The notes below the pieces were generated by a model, which was not told the DNA's origin, ran no database searches, and worked only from the letters and a program-made list of their open reading frames with translations. Source: Diphasiastrum complanatum (Eukaryota > Streptophyta > Lycopodiopsida > Lycopodiales > Lycopodiaceae). Taken from it: a DNA stretch of 31,185 nucleotides. Within the stretch, counting starts at the first letter, position 1; every line of letters begins with the position of its first letter. The stretch spans positions 1 to 31,185 of the forward strand of contig MU836274.1 of NCBI GenBank assembly GCA_029204225.1, read 5' to 3'. Shown in pieces: positions 1 through 11,800 of this stretch. Position numbers and translations under genes: made by a program.

Positions 1-38
1 CAAATACACACGCACGCATGCACGCATGCGCACGTCCG

Positions 39-64
39 CCATTGCCCGTCAACGACGAGCAACT

Positions 65-110
<46 letters not shown>

Positions 111-119
111 TGTGTGTGT
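39..119. repeat. (AC)n-(GT)n microsatellite with a CGTCAACGAC flank
   Basis: An (AC)n run from 67 to 107 turns directly into (GT)n from 108 to 119, so the tract is an inverted repeat able to fold on itself. Bases 39-66 read CCATTGCCCGTCAACGACGA and end in ACTAGT. The reverse complement of this flank plus the AC run matches the sequence near 15335 (GT run, TACTAGT, CCGTCGTTGACGG), so the two loci are probably copies of one repeat in opposite orientation. Confidence 0.85.
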
Positions 120-2268
120 AGAGAAAGAGAGAAAAGAGCATGTGCAACAACAACAAATTATCATCTTCCATATTTAGTTGTTTTTCTTGTTATATTAGCT
201 TGTTTAAAGCACATTTTTCCACCTCGTCTTGTAAACTTTCTTTAATGTTGGCTTATTCTTGAAGCATTTTGTGATTTTAGGTCACTGGTATTAATATGAT
301 ATATGATTGAGATATTGTCTTTTTCTTAATTTGTTTGCATAAATCCGGAAGGTAAATTTGTAATTACTATGATTGCATTCAAATTTGAAGGACTAAACTC
401 CAATTTTTATTAGAATCAACCAAGTGACTTTCAAACTATGAAGCACTAACATCAAAAGTCATGTTCCTATAATTACCAATTTCCCACTTATATTAGACTC
501 TAATAGAAAGTTTGCATCATCACTATTCCGAACAAAATAAGTAGGGTTTTCACACATGATCTACTTTTGCCCTTGTCTTGCTTGACTACATGAACCAATG
601 ACCTCCTAGGTATTACCAAAATTTTACAAATAAATGCCATCACATTACATGGTACATATGCCTCTATACAAATAATGGTTATTGGTCACATCTATGGACG
701 TTGGCCTAACACTTTCGTTGGTTACCATACACCATGTTAATGCAATCTAGACTCTACAAAATCAACAATTCATAACCTCTGAATCTTGATATTTTAGTAC
801 TAGTGTTGGGCATGTTATACAAAAACCCCAGGGTAGTTCTTACCAATTTGGGTATCAATATCCTAGAGAACCAATTGTTATTGAGAACTTCAGATATAGA
901 GTTGGTTGATACTTGTGTTGATACCTTAAGTGATAAGCAAAGTTTTGTCATTTCCACTATTAAAGAGTTAGAAGGTATTAAGATTTTTGTAGATATTCAT
1001 AAATGGGGGATAAAATCAGTTAGGAGATTTTCACATATCCAAATGTGCAGTTATATTTGACTAAGAAAAGACATTAACAAGAGCCGGCAAGCATTAAGAA
1101 AACAATATTCTCATCCAACATTGAGTAGTACTATACATCAATGCCCTACTAGACTTTATGTGCTCAATAGCTAGGAAACTTTGGAATTTTGCACATGATC
1201 TTCCCCAAAATTAGTGTGATAATTGTTGTAAAAGAATGCTGAGCAGCATATTTTATGGTAGATTTACTTATCATAATGGTAAAATATTCTACGAGAAGAA
1301 AAAAATATTCAATGGGCTATAAAACAGTGATAAAAATTTTCTGATCAGGGGATCTCATTGCATGTAGGACCAGCACACTGAAGTCATCCACCCTTTAATC
1401 TAGCAAGAAACTCCATCTAGTAGTCTGTGCCTCTCCTTTCACTCATTAGATTTCACAATATTATATGGCATCTATATTGTCCAATATTTTCTACATTAAC
1501 ATCTCCTGAGTACTTAACAGACTTGTGTTTAGTTTGGATTGTGTTCTGTGTTTCTCATTGAAATAATTGCAGAATTTTGATGAGCTTTGGGCGGCCTAGG
1601 TAGTAAACGACAGCATTCAGAAGATAGAGAAATGCCCTGCTTTGATTGGAGATACAACAGAAGATAATTGCAGATATACTCCAAAAGAGAGGGAGACATT
1701 CCAGCGATGTTATAACTATAGACTCAGAAAACATATAAACGATGAACGAATAAAGCAGGGAAACGAGAGCATCGACTCAATGCAACTCGCCACCTAGCTG
1801 GGATGTAAGTTGAGAAAGCCAAAGCAAAATCGCAATCACGGTATTGGGAATTGATGATCCTTGTGTGATCAAAGGCTGGAGAAGACACTTTAAGAGCAGC
1901 TAGGCCACTACTTGCTTTGAGAAATAATATTGCAGCTGACAAAGACGCGATTTTGATTGCACAGTTAAGACTAGCAGCTTGTAAAAGATGACGTTGATAT
2001 TGAATAATCTATAATGAGCACATATCACGTATATGAGATTGAGTATCACATATATACTGCTGAAGAAAATAACCATACTTATTCCTGAGAATCAATATAT
2101 AGTACTAGAGGACACTTCCTCTAAAACATTGAGCACGCACTGAACGCTACGTGTGGATGCGTTCATTATTTTATGGGGGGAGAGAGACAGAGAGATCCTA
2201 CGATCCGGTACTACATTTTTCAAGTGTGAAGAGCTTGACACTGCATCGATCTTTCCAACTTGTAGTGG
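120..2268. other. no recognisable gene
   Basis: This stretch is AT-rich. The longest open frames (803-1060 plus, 754-957 minus, 1724-1942 minus) overlap each other on opposite strands, match no family I know, and have no convincing splice context. I see no tRNA, satellite or transposase motif. Decayed transposon sequence is likely but not shown. Confidence 0.5.
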
Positions 2269-2340
2269 TAATGCACCATAATTAGATGTCAACATCATCT
2301 ATGCTAATGCACCATAATTAGATGTCAACATCATCTATGC
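2269..2340. repeat. perfect 36-bp tandem duplication
   Basis: The 36-bp unit beginning TAATGCACCATAATTAGATG occurs at 2269-2304 and again, identical, at 2305-2340. It lies about 50 bases past the stop of the minus-strand LEA gene, so it may fall in that gene's 3' untranslated or downstream region. Confidence 0.95.
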
Positions 2341-2389
2341 AGCTTATAATACTGCATGCTTCAAGAGAATGAAAATTCAGCAGGAACTA

Positions 2390-3265
2390 TCAAAGGTGCA
2401 TCCGTCCATATAAAGTGTCTGCCTCCATCGTCCAGTGGATATTGAGTCCACATCCGCGACCTCGAAGGATGTTCCAAAGAGCAGCTCCAAATTCTTTCGG
2501 CCAAAGGCTCACAGGAAACTCCACAGTGCGGGATTCATTGCTTTTAATAACAATATTTGGAGTGGCACTTGCCTTCATCACTTTGTTGCCTGACAAAACT
2601 ACCTCGTAGTCGTTCTTCAGCACTGTAATATCAAAGTTGTTTTTGTTCTCCACCTTCATCTGCAACCTTACACTGCACTGGTCCACGGAGACTTGATCCG
2701 TGTTTAATTTCTTGACATGGAAGCGGGGCTCTAGAGGAATAGGAAGCTCTCCGGATTTTTCCGCAGTGAGTTTGGGAATTGTGGATGTCTCTTTGAAAGC
2801 AGGCGAGACTTTCACAGTGTAGGATAAAACCTGCCCACGTTTGACGTCAGGATAAGAACTCAGAATGGTCTTGTACTCGATAGCAGGCAGAGTTACCTTC
2901 AGAGACTCTGTGAGATTGGGTCTAATGGTCAGTTCTCGTTCATGTTTTGTCTTCAAAATCTTTCTATCATTGCTCTCAACTACGATGTCTATGCTGCTGA
3001 GATTACAATTGACTCTGTTCGGGTTATTCATCTCTAATTGAATTTCCATTTCAGCTCTATCAAGATTGATCAGGGTATACATTAAGGATGTGATTTGAAC
3101 GCTAGGAGATTCAAATTTTGGAGGCCCTGGGAAGACTTGTCTGTTCTCTACACCGGATGACGAGAACAAACCTTGGAGCAACGATCCCTGGCGGCGGGTT
3201 GGATCGCGCTGATCAGACCTTCGCCAGGTTTCACGTCGAGAGGGCAGCCTGTACATGTCCGCCAT
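2390..3265 (-). CDS. LEA14-like desiccation protein with two LEA_2/WHy domains
   Basis: This intact single-exon frame codes for 291 residues. The N-terminus is basic and Arg-rich (MADMYRLPSRRETWRR), with no signal peptide or clear membrane segment. Two similar beta-rich domains follow. The first spans about residues 54-150, with an N-N-P-N motif after an alternating hydrophobic strand (MEIQLEMNNPN). The second spans about 180-285, with the matching element MKVENKNNFDI. This paired LEA_2 (WHy) layout is typical of the roughly 300-residue plant desiccation-related proteins of the Craterostigma pcC27-45 / Arabidopsis At2g44060 type. Such proteins are thought to be natively folded, cytosolic or nuclear, and involved in stress protection. 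The first ATG fits the family length. A TATA-like element lies about 220 bp upstream. I am confident in the family; the exact orthologue is inference. Confidence 0.85.
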   Translation of the reverse strand: MADMYRLPSRRETWRRSDQRDPTRRQGSLLQGLFSSSGVENRQVFPGPPKFESPSVQITSLMYTLINLDRAEMEIQLEMNNPNRVNCNLSSIDIVVESNDRKILKTKHERELTIRPNLTESLKVTLPAIEYKTILSSYPDVKRGQVLSYTVKVSPAFKETSTIPKLTAEKSGELPIPLEPRFHVKKLNTDQVSVDQCSVRLQMKVENKNNFDITVLKNDYEVVLSGNKVMKASATPNIVIKSNESRTVEFPVSLWPKEFGAALWNILRGRGCGLNIHWTMEADTLYGRMHL

Positions 3266-3482
3266 AGCTGCTCAGACCTCACCTTTGCTACTACTCTAAA
3301 AGCTAAGAGTACACAATTCTCAATTTCTCGCTCCTGCGCTTGCAGCCCAAATATCACTCAATCAGCTAATCTAGCTCTTCCTCTCTCTGAGCTATGATCT
3401 GATCGAAACTCTCTTGAACACTCTTAGTCCTGCTCTCAGCAACACTAGTGATCAATCTTCTTCTGTTTTCAGCTTCTCATCC

Positions 3483-3493
3483 AGCTATTTATC
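3483..3493 (-). promoter_or_regulatory. TATA-like element upstream of the LEA gene
   Basis: On the minus strand the sequence reads GATAAATAGCT, about 220 bp upstream of the LEA start codon. That would give a 5' untranslated region of roughly 190 bases. The intervening sequence is pyrimidine/purine mixed and has no obvious intron. This is a position and motif call only. Confidence 0.3.
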
Positions 3494-3499
3494 ACTGTC

Positions 3500-4545
3500 T
3501 GATCACTGCCCATCTGCTATACTTGCCTTGTCATCTAGATTTATTCGCAGACGCATGCTTTCTCATAAATTCAGAATGCAACAGTATTCTGATCCTATCC
3601 CATGCACATTTCTGCATATAATCAAAAAGCAAAAGGTGTAAAGAGAAGGAAAGGACGAGGATCTTAGTGAGTGGACTGTCGAGTGAGTGGCCTTTACTTT
3701 AAGTTTTTGCCCATCAAATAATATAGCTGTTTTAACATTCACCTGCCATTTGGAAAGCAATTCACAAAAGATGCTATCTAAACTTTGCACATACTTTGGT
3801 GATTCCTCTAAAGGTATCAATAAGCCAGAGGATAGGGGAAGGCTTGTGGCTAAGAATCAGGTTCTAAACAGAGATCATTTATAAGTTGGAGGAAGCTTAT
3901 AGCTCTAAGATTCTTCTATGTTTTCTGTTTTTAGGAAGTGAAAGTTTTGTTAGATTAAATTTACTTTTTAGTGAACTCGAGTGCTCCTCCAAATACACAC
4001 ATCCTTTTATGAGGATGTCTTCTCATGAGTGAAAGTGCCTATGTCCTATGTGTGTAATGCCCTTGCTCTAGGGTGGGAGCACTAGGCGAGGGCCCTAAAG
4101 GCACAAAATATTTTCACGTGGGTGCTTTACACATTACACATATCTTAAAGCAATGACTAATAGCTACCCCAAGCAATTGCATGTGTAATGCATTGTCAAG
4201 CCAGCTTCAAGAAGATAGTATGTAATATAACACCCTAGAAGTTAAACCAAACAAACACGAGGTATTTATATGGTCAAAAGCTTACTATTAAAACTTCTAT
4301 GGTTGAGTGATGGTTGGCTTCAATGAATGTCCAATTATTGACATGGCATTACATCCATGGCAAAGCAATAATAGCACACGCCTTTGGAGAGCTTAAGAAG
4401 AATCTTAAGCCATCAACTTTTCTTTACATAGCTAAAGACAATTCTCTCCATATGATAGTTATGGATTTGACAACTTGTAGTGTCGTTTATGTAGTATAGA
4501 GGTTCGTCGCTGGGAGTGGCAACCTCGCCTCAACATGCATAGCAC

Positions 4546-4548
<3 letters not shown>
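3500..4548. other. no gene; weak fold-back sequence near 4.04-4.14 kb
   Basis: No ORF here is credible. Around 4037-4142, TATGTGTGTAATGC at one end is partly complementary to GCTTTACACATTACACAT at the other, around a GC-richer centre that itself holds TAGGG and CCCTA. A further ATGTGTAATG copy lies near 4180. This could be a decayed MITE-like fold-back element, but the arms are imperfect and I found no target-site duplication. Confidence 0.3.

Positions 4549-4626
<78 letters not shown>
4549..4626. repeat. (AG)39 microsatellite
   Basis: An uninterrupted AG dinucleotide run of 78 bases. It lies directly beside the minus-strand LTR-like block at 4627-4705. Confidence 0.97.
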
Positions 4627-4629
<3 letters not shown>

Positions 4630-4710
4630 TGGTGTAGAAACCAGCAGAGTTTTATTAAGAAGAGAATGAAGATACAATACAAAGGAAATGGCTCCCTTTT
4701 ATAGATTTGG
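4627..4710 (-). mobile_element. LTR-like promoter/polyA block, minus strand
   Basis: Read on the minus strand, a TATA box (TCTATAAAAGGGAGCC, 4690-4705) is followed about 40 bases later by an AATAAAA polyadenylation-type signal (4650-4656), and then by the (CT)n run. A compact TATA to AATAAA to end arrangement is what the R/U5 part of a plant LTR looks like. No LTR ends or target duplication were found, so this is a fragment call. A small host promoter is the alternative. Confidence 0.35.
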
Positions 4711-7419
4711 AGGGCGAGTCTCCTTCACTCTGATTGGCCACACTTCAATGGCAAGGATTCTAATCCAAGCCCCTCAAACAAACACAAACTCAATCTAATG
4801 GTTATAAGAAAGCACAAAGTAAGTCACATGAAACATGTAAGTCCAACTTTGACCAAATTAGATTCCTTTTTTGTAACTTAATTTTCTAACTTTGGGCCTA
4901 AACATTAATTATTTACACCTAGGGCCCAAGTCTCTAGAATACAACTTGAAACTAACTAGCAATGTGCTCATTGGGTTGGGCTTACTGATGCAGGATGCCA
5001 GTGCCCTCGCACTTATTACTATGGTACTGTGGAGGAGCCCACTTGATATGGCTTGGCCAACAATAGTTTTAGTGGCTGGACCCAATTATTTATTTATGTA
5101 CAGAAAATACCCACAATAGGGTCCTCAGCCTAAAGTAGTGCCGGTTCTGCGTTTGTCATGGAAGAGAGCTGTTGTTGGCCCGTTTATTGCAAGTGGACAT
5201 GGATGCTTCAGAAAAAGCGTGGATAGATATCACTTATGTAAATCCTGAGGCTTTATTGGATGATGGTGAGCAGCAAAGACTTGGACTTGCCAGATTTTCA
5301 ATAATATCCATAGAGGTCTGGTGGCCATTCCTAATAACCTTGTTCATCGACAAATGGATAGTCGACACCATCCATCAGAGGATCCCAAGATAAGGTTGGT
5401 TGATATTGTTGCAAAATTTTGAATTGTTTTGATTGCATGCCAGTAGTTTTCCTAATTTGTGGTACTGTGCTTCCATGGTCTGATTGCATGTTGATTCTTG
5501 GTATGATTCTGACATGCATGAGAGATTAACAATCAATTTGAGTGGTTATATGCATGTGCTCTGACGGTTGGGTCACAAATCAATGGTAGTGGCTGACAAA
5601 TTCTGTAATACTGAAGTCTATGTAAAAAATTTCGTAATGACGTTTTCTAACCAATGTAGTGTGCTTTGCATGCTAGTTGGACATTGGTTTGGTGACATTA
5701 GGAATCAAACAATATTTTTGTCTTTTGTACTAACAATATTTTTATTTGAATTTTTTGAATTATGTAAAATGAACAAAAAATTGAGTTTTTCCAAAAAATC
5801 AAAAGTTCGGTCATTTTTCGTTATCTATAGAATCAGTTTAGATTAGTGAATTGACTAAACTAACTTTATCAATCAGAGTGCCACCAAGGCTAAATTATTT
5901 TCTGATACTAGATAATTTAAAATTGACAAACCGCAATGAATTGGATGGCAGTTTTTACTGTAATGTCATTTTAATTTTTGTAGTATGGTACTCCCAGGTT
6001 GAAAATTAAAATTGAATTTTTTTTCTTTTTGGTTGAATATCATATTTGGTTAAAATATGAAATCAGTTACTTGTCTGATAGATTTCTAATCAATACTGAT
6101 TGTTAGAAATGGGTCAAGTTTTCGTTTGTGCAAGATACTCTTCAAAATTGAATTTAAAACCTTCAAACAATATGAAACGACCAGACAAAATGAGTGGTAA
6201 CAACGCTCTTTCTCCGGACAGTGAAATCTTGTTTGGATACAGTCTAAGAGTCACTGAAATCCTATGGTGAATTATATGCAGAAAATCAGACTAGTACTAT
6301 TTTTCATACTAGTAAATGATGATCAATGGTGTATTTTAGTACCTAGTCGCAATATGGGAAAAAGAAAATCGTTTGATCAAATGTGGGGTATTTTGAAAAA
6401 TTTTGAGGTTTAATCTAGATCCCAATGTGGTATCTCACTACTTACAAAATCAGAGGCCCTCAAATCTATTTTTCACTTTCTTAATTAATCTTTTACTTCT
6501 TAGTAATTTTTCAAATATTAGACATCAAACTGATTTATATGATTCTTTCCAATATGAAGTTATTCTTCTGAAAGACTGTTGATGTCATATAGATTACTAC
6601 TTGTGTGAATAGACTTGGAATTCAGATAAATTCTAAGGTTAAAGTGTTTCAATTTCTTAAACCAAGAATATCTCTTTCGCATAAATGGATTTCGATGGAA
6701 TTGTAGTTTCTGTCACTCGGGTGGAAAATATTTGAAGGAAAAGTCTTGTTTGTAATAGAGTGATTTTTTTTTGTGGAATGTACTTATTACTAACTTTTCA
6801 TGGATTTAGATATTTTCATGTGTCATCTTTCCAATTAACTTTTATAGAAATAGATAATTTCTTTTAAAAGGAGGGGTGAATTGATGGGATAAAATTCTAT
6901 TTGAGGATTAGTTGGTTGCATAGTTTTCGGAAGAGAACCAGCTATGGTATAGAAATGAGATTTTTTCTGAAAGTAATTTCAAATAGATTCAGAGTAAGAT
7001 ACTTAATTGGAACTTTTCGAATAAGAGAAATTCTCTAGGGATTGTCTGGACAATCTAGAATTAGAACATGTTTGAAATTTGAATCATCATCTATAAGTAG
7101 TACAGTGAAAGGTCAAAAGTTACTAATTCCATTTGGATTATAATAGGAGTAAGTTTGATCAGGATTTAAATCTAGAATGTCTGTATTAAATCAACCTAAT
7201 CTTAGTTTGAGTACTAGGATCATAGAGGGGTTGATTGAGGGGAAGAAATTATGTTATTAGGGGAAATTGGATTGGAAAACTTTTGGGAGTGAATTTTATT
7301 TGTCTCAGAGATTTTCCGGATATGTTATATACTCATGAGATATAGCAATTCTTTTGACATAACCTTCGATTAAAGAATAATAGTTACAATATTTGTTAGG
7401 AATGAGAGTTGTTGTGACT
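4711..7419. other. long AT-rich stretch without a supported gene
   Basis: Short open frames exist (5172-5393 plus, 5568-5846 plus) but none shows a domain or splice structure I can defend. The first contains GEQQRLGLAR, which recalls an ABC-transporter signature, but no Walker B follows. Most of 5.8-7.4 kb is low-complexity AT-rich DNA with no visible repeat period. Confidence 0.4.
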
Positions 7420-7451
7420 AATAATAATAAATAGATAAATAAATAAATAAG
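7420..7451. repeat. (TAA)n/(TAAA)n microsatellite
   Basis: A short run of TAA repeats passes into about four TAAA units (AAATAGATAAATAAATAAATAA), slightly impure. Confidence 0.8.
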
Positions 7452-8319
7452 CCAATGTTAGATGTATGATGGATTCTTCTTAATGATTGGACTATGGCCA
7501 ACGATCATATGAGTGAACTCAAAAACCTTTTAAAGATTGACTTCCAAAATAATTGAGCGACAAATTTTGATAGCTATGAGTGTAACATTTTCAAAAAATT
7601 GCATCAATAGACTCACATAATAGATGTATGGAATACCAAAAACATAAATAATCAAGGTCTTAAACATTAGGAGATCAATGCATTTATAATGCAACATTGA
7701 CATAGCTGTAGCATATATTTGTCCGTGGTTAACCCTTGATTCAAGTATATTTGATGGTAATAAATACCAAAAATGAGATGGAAAACTGAATTTAAAAAAT
7801 AGAGATGTCATGGCAATTTGCTACATCTTTTAGCTATAAGAAAAGGCCTTTTTTGCTCTGTTGAAGCACTTTGGTTACTACTCTTTTGAAATTCTAGTTT
7901 CATTTGTAAGTACTTTTGGAGTGTTTTTAACACTTGTTTTCAAGTCATCAAAGTGCTACATTTCTACATCATATCAGCACCAGTTTGCATCCATTATGTG
8001 GTTTCAATCTATTGCCCTTTTAACTTCATTTGTGGCATCTTTTGTGGATAATTTGAAAGGCCAACTTAGCTAGTTTTATGTGCCAAAAATTAGCTTGTTG
8101 ATTGGCAAAAAGTCACCTCTCTGGTTTGTTGTTTCTCAAGCATTCTAGTGTTTGTGAGTGCTTTATGTGGTCTCATATAGTAGTTGACAAACAAGTCTTA
8201 CCACAACAAAGTTTTATGTGGTCATAGAGTCCAGATCAGAACACACTTGTCTCGTAACCTTATATAATTTTGGTTGCCCCATATTAAAGTACTTTCTAGC
8301 CTCTATCAATGCTTCATAT

Positions 8320-8540
8320 TGATTCTTGGTAAAGCTAAAAAAAATAAGGTACGCATTAGCCAATCATCACAGGTGTGATGGTCTCGAGCTACAATTTTAT
8401 GCATTGTTTGGGCATTATTGTGATACTTGGTCAAGCTCGAAAAAACAAGCTACAAGTAAGCATCAGCCATTCACCATAGGTGTGATTGTCTAGAGCTACA
8501 GTAACCATTCGTCACAATGTGATAGTCTAGAGCTACAAAT
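8320..8540. repeat. degenerate ~100-bp repeat, two to three copies
   Basis: Two copies share, in order, a CTTGGTAAAGCT/CTTGGTCAAGCT block (8325 and 8427), a GCATTAGCC/GCATCAGCC block and a GGTGTGATGGTCTCGAGCTA-type block (8372-8393 and 8478-8500). A third partial copy of the last block (GTGATAGTCTAGAGCTACA) lies at 8519-8537. The spacing is about 102 bp between the first two. The origin is unknown; it could be decayed transposon sequence. Confidence 0.6.
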
Positions 8541-8773
8541 CTATGCTTTATTTCGCTTTAAGTTTTCACTGTGAAATTTTGTGTATTGGCACAGCTACTT
8601 TCTTGTATTGCCACGAAGGCACTCGAAAAAAAACACTTATTTTTATATTGGCATAGTAGAGAAACTTCAACAACTGGTTCAAGCAAATAAGAAGAACAAT
8701 GGGGCCTTCATCCTTCCAACATAAAATGAAAGTAGAGTCACTAAACAGTCAACCAAATAACACTTATAAAACT

Positions 8774-8850
8774 TCAGATTGAGCCCAAAATTTTCCAACT
8801 CAGAATCCAACAGATGTCTCCAAGAGAAAACCAGCCTTGTACATATTTTG
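8774..8850 (-). CDS. candidate last exon of the hydrophobic membrane protein gene
   Basis: After GTGCTGCAG the sequence continues in the phase required by exon 2 (G plus CA gives Ala). It then encodes 24 residues rich in Trp (KYVQGWFSLGDICWIL and on) before TGA at 8774-8776. The length, phase and hydrophobic character fit a C-terminus, but the acceptor has a poor pyrimidine tract and other AG sites exist between here and 9379. Confidence 0.3.
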
Positions 8851-11800
8851 CTGCAGCACATCCGTCCTTGCTAACCTTCAAATGGAAGCTTTTCCAGAGA
8901 TGGAAAAAAGTTCTCAATGTAAATCTAACAAGCTCAACGCATGGTGCTGCGTTGTGTGAAAGTTTTATTGAGAAAGAGAGAGGGATTTGAACAGTTGTGG
9001 TGTATCAGACTCCAACCAACGGAGCTACTCAGTGATTTTTTAAAGATCATAATGTCGGTTATGCAGGAAAAGTTGATATTTACATCATGACTGAAATTTG
9101 TTGCCATCACTAGTTGTAAATTGCAAATCAGGTCACCATGGAGTAGAGATTGCCAAAGAGGTAAATGGAATTGAGCCTCGAAATAATTTGAAACCTTTGC
9201 TTAACCCTGTTAAAACAACCCAAAAGAAAGCAGTCCAACCTGACATTCACAGAAGTGATAGTTAGACTACATGAGTTGTGATTAGAATAAAGTGATCATA
9301 CTTTCATTCCAAATCTTCAGCCAGAACGCATTTCGAAGCATTTAGCTCGAGAAAAATGAAAAGGAACGAATAGACTTACCGGCAACAAAAAGTACAGCAC
9401 ATGCACACAAAAAGACTCCTGTTGAGATTGTTACAGAAGCAACCAAGAGTGCTCCAACATAAATGACTGTCAGTGCCGTGAAAAATAATGCCATGAAAGC
9501 TCCCACCGCAGTCAAGGACATGAGAAATCCGACAGCAATTGCATTTGTAGTAGCTATCAAAAAGAAGACCAGAAATGTAGCCAGACCTGACAATGCCAAT
9601 AAAATGACTGTGCCAACCTGCATAAACCAAATAAAAAGGTCCTTGATATAGACTGAGAACAAAACCTGAACCTAATTACATGCCACAGATGCAGAGTGAG
9701 CAAAGCTGAAAACAATTCCTTGAAGTGTAATAAGTCTCCTCATCCAAAAGAAAACCAACCTTATTAGAATGTAGTAGGCCAATTTAAGGTAACAGCTCTG
9801 ATGTTTTGTAAATCAGGTACATATATATTCAGTCCATCAAATAAAAATGCAACTTTCAACACTTTGCCTGTTATTAGAATGTAGTAGGCCAATTTAAGGT
9901 AACAGCTCTGATGTTTTGTAAATCAGGTACATATATATTCAGTCCATCAAATAAAAATGCAACTTTCAACACTTTGCCTGATTAGCACATCTGTTTTGGC
10001 ATCCATCCCCCACAAAGTAGCATGGTATATTTCCACAGAAGAGACCAGGATTCTTTCTCTTCTTTGAGAACACATTTGCAAGAACCAAAATAGCTAGGTA
10101 CTACCAAAAGCTTAGATTTTACCTTGATTGCCTCGGAACAGCATTCAGAGGACCCTATGGTAAAGAATTTTCATCCTGAAACACAGACACTTTAGAAAGC
10201 GTAACACATCACATCACTGGGGCCTCATGCTGTGCATGTCCTTGATGGAGAGCAGCTTATTCTGGAACTATGAAGCTCTAATCTGAATTTGAGACAAAAA
10301 AACTATATTCATCTGGAGAGGGATTACAGCAGCAGCCAGTGATTTTGCATAGCATTGAGGTGTTGCATGCTCCCAAGCTAATGCTAAAATATCTGCTTGT
10401 GTACCAGTTAGTAAATATGTTAGGTCCCTTCATATTCATGATAGGCAAAAATTAATATGCGCACTTTTATTTTGGGCGAAACATTCTTATTCACATGGTC
10501 ATTTATTAAGTCGGCGGATCCTTTGGACCCATATTTCGATTAAGTAGATATTACATGCCATATTGATGTCAGCCATTATCTCCTTGGGCACTATTGCAGT
10601 TAACAACGTGGAGTATATTGTGCCAAACATCATTTATTACACAGATGAGAGGGAGAAATCTCTAAGAACTTTTAATTTTTGGATGATCATGCAACTAGCC
10701 CAACATTTGTGTTGCCTAGTGAGTAGGTAGGTCGATAACGCAAGCAGACTATCCTCTGATCGTGGTTATTTGACATCTCTTTCTTATGTTGTTGATGCTT
10801 ACTGGTACATGAGAATTGGTGTTGGAATGTGAAACAATGAAACATTAATCAAGTCAAAGTATTGCATTCCAAATACAGAAAAACTAAAAGTTTTAAAAGG
10901 CAATATCAGTAGGCCAGGGAGATACATGAGGCAGGTTGGAGAACTTTCCGGTGTTGGATGTGTGTTCTGAACGTTCTTTCATGGCAGACTAGATGGAATC
11001 CTTAGGTCACATCATAAGAATTGAGGGAACCAAAGTGCACCCTGCGAAGGTCAAGGTAATCAGAGAATGGCCAGTACCTTGAAGCTCAGACTACATTTTT
11101 GAAAAATGACTTACTGACCACACCAAGTTTATGCTATCCTGATCTTAACAGATCAAAAGAAGGCAAACCCTCTAATGTATTAAGTTTCTTCAACAATATT
11201 AGATTGTTGAAGTTCAGATGCGCCAAGCGTCTATGCCATAGATTGATAGGAGAGATCTGTGCAACTGCTAATCCAGAATCCTTCTTCAGTAGGGCATTAA
11301 GCCTGTATGAACCACCTTTGGCCCAATGTTTCACTGAAATGGGTTTCATTCAATGAAACTCCATTTTGAAAAGTCCATTTCAAACGGACCGTTCAAAACG
11401 GATTTTAAAATTAGAGCAAAAAAAAAACCCCTCCTAATGTGTGTGTGTGTGAAAGTTTGGCATATAAAACTTTAATAAAACTCAGTAAGGAATAGTAGAA
11501 TCATGTGCATTGTGTGATGTATCTCAATGTCTCAATGAGTCCTTAGTCATTCAAGTGTGCCGATTACCAATTGTTTATATTGTCATCGTATAGAGCTATA
11601 ATCATTGTCTAACACTTAAACAACACTTGGTTTTCCTTTAACAAAAGGCTAGGATTAAAAACAAGCGAAAGAAAAAAACCCTACAAACGTTTCGTCGTTT
11701 CTTTCTCAACATAGCCAATTCTTTCTCATTTCAAATGCGTTGCAAAAAGGCTTTTCGAAAAGGACCATGAAACATTGCTTTGCCCTCTCTGCATCCATCG

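Noticed and set aside
18-245. 75-codon ORF with a Thr-His repeat
   Set aside because: The repeat is a translation of the (AC)n microsatellite; the rest has no coding character.
803-1060. Plus-strand ORF of 85 codons with fairly even amino-acid use
   Set aside because: It overlaps an open minus frame, begins and ends without gene signals, and matches no family I know.
3173-3397. Plus-strand ORFs opposite and upstream of the LEA gene
   Set aside because: They are antisense shadows of the LEA coding sequence and its leader.
4459-4677. Ser-Leu repeat ORF on the minus strand
   Set aside because: It is only the (AG)n tract read as codons.
5172-5393. Possible ABC-transporter fragment (GEQQRLGLAR resembles the signature motif)
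   Set aside because: No Walker B Asp or D-loop follows at the expected distance and no flanking exon supports it. A chance match or a tiny relic cannot be told apart by eye.
7530-7811. 93-codon minus ORF rich in Phe, Tyr and Ile
   Set aside because: The hydrophobicity follows from AT-rich composition; no motif or splice support.
8982-9027. A functional tRNA gene
   Set aside because: The A and B boxes are too close together and no acceptor stem or anticodon arm pairs.
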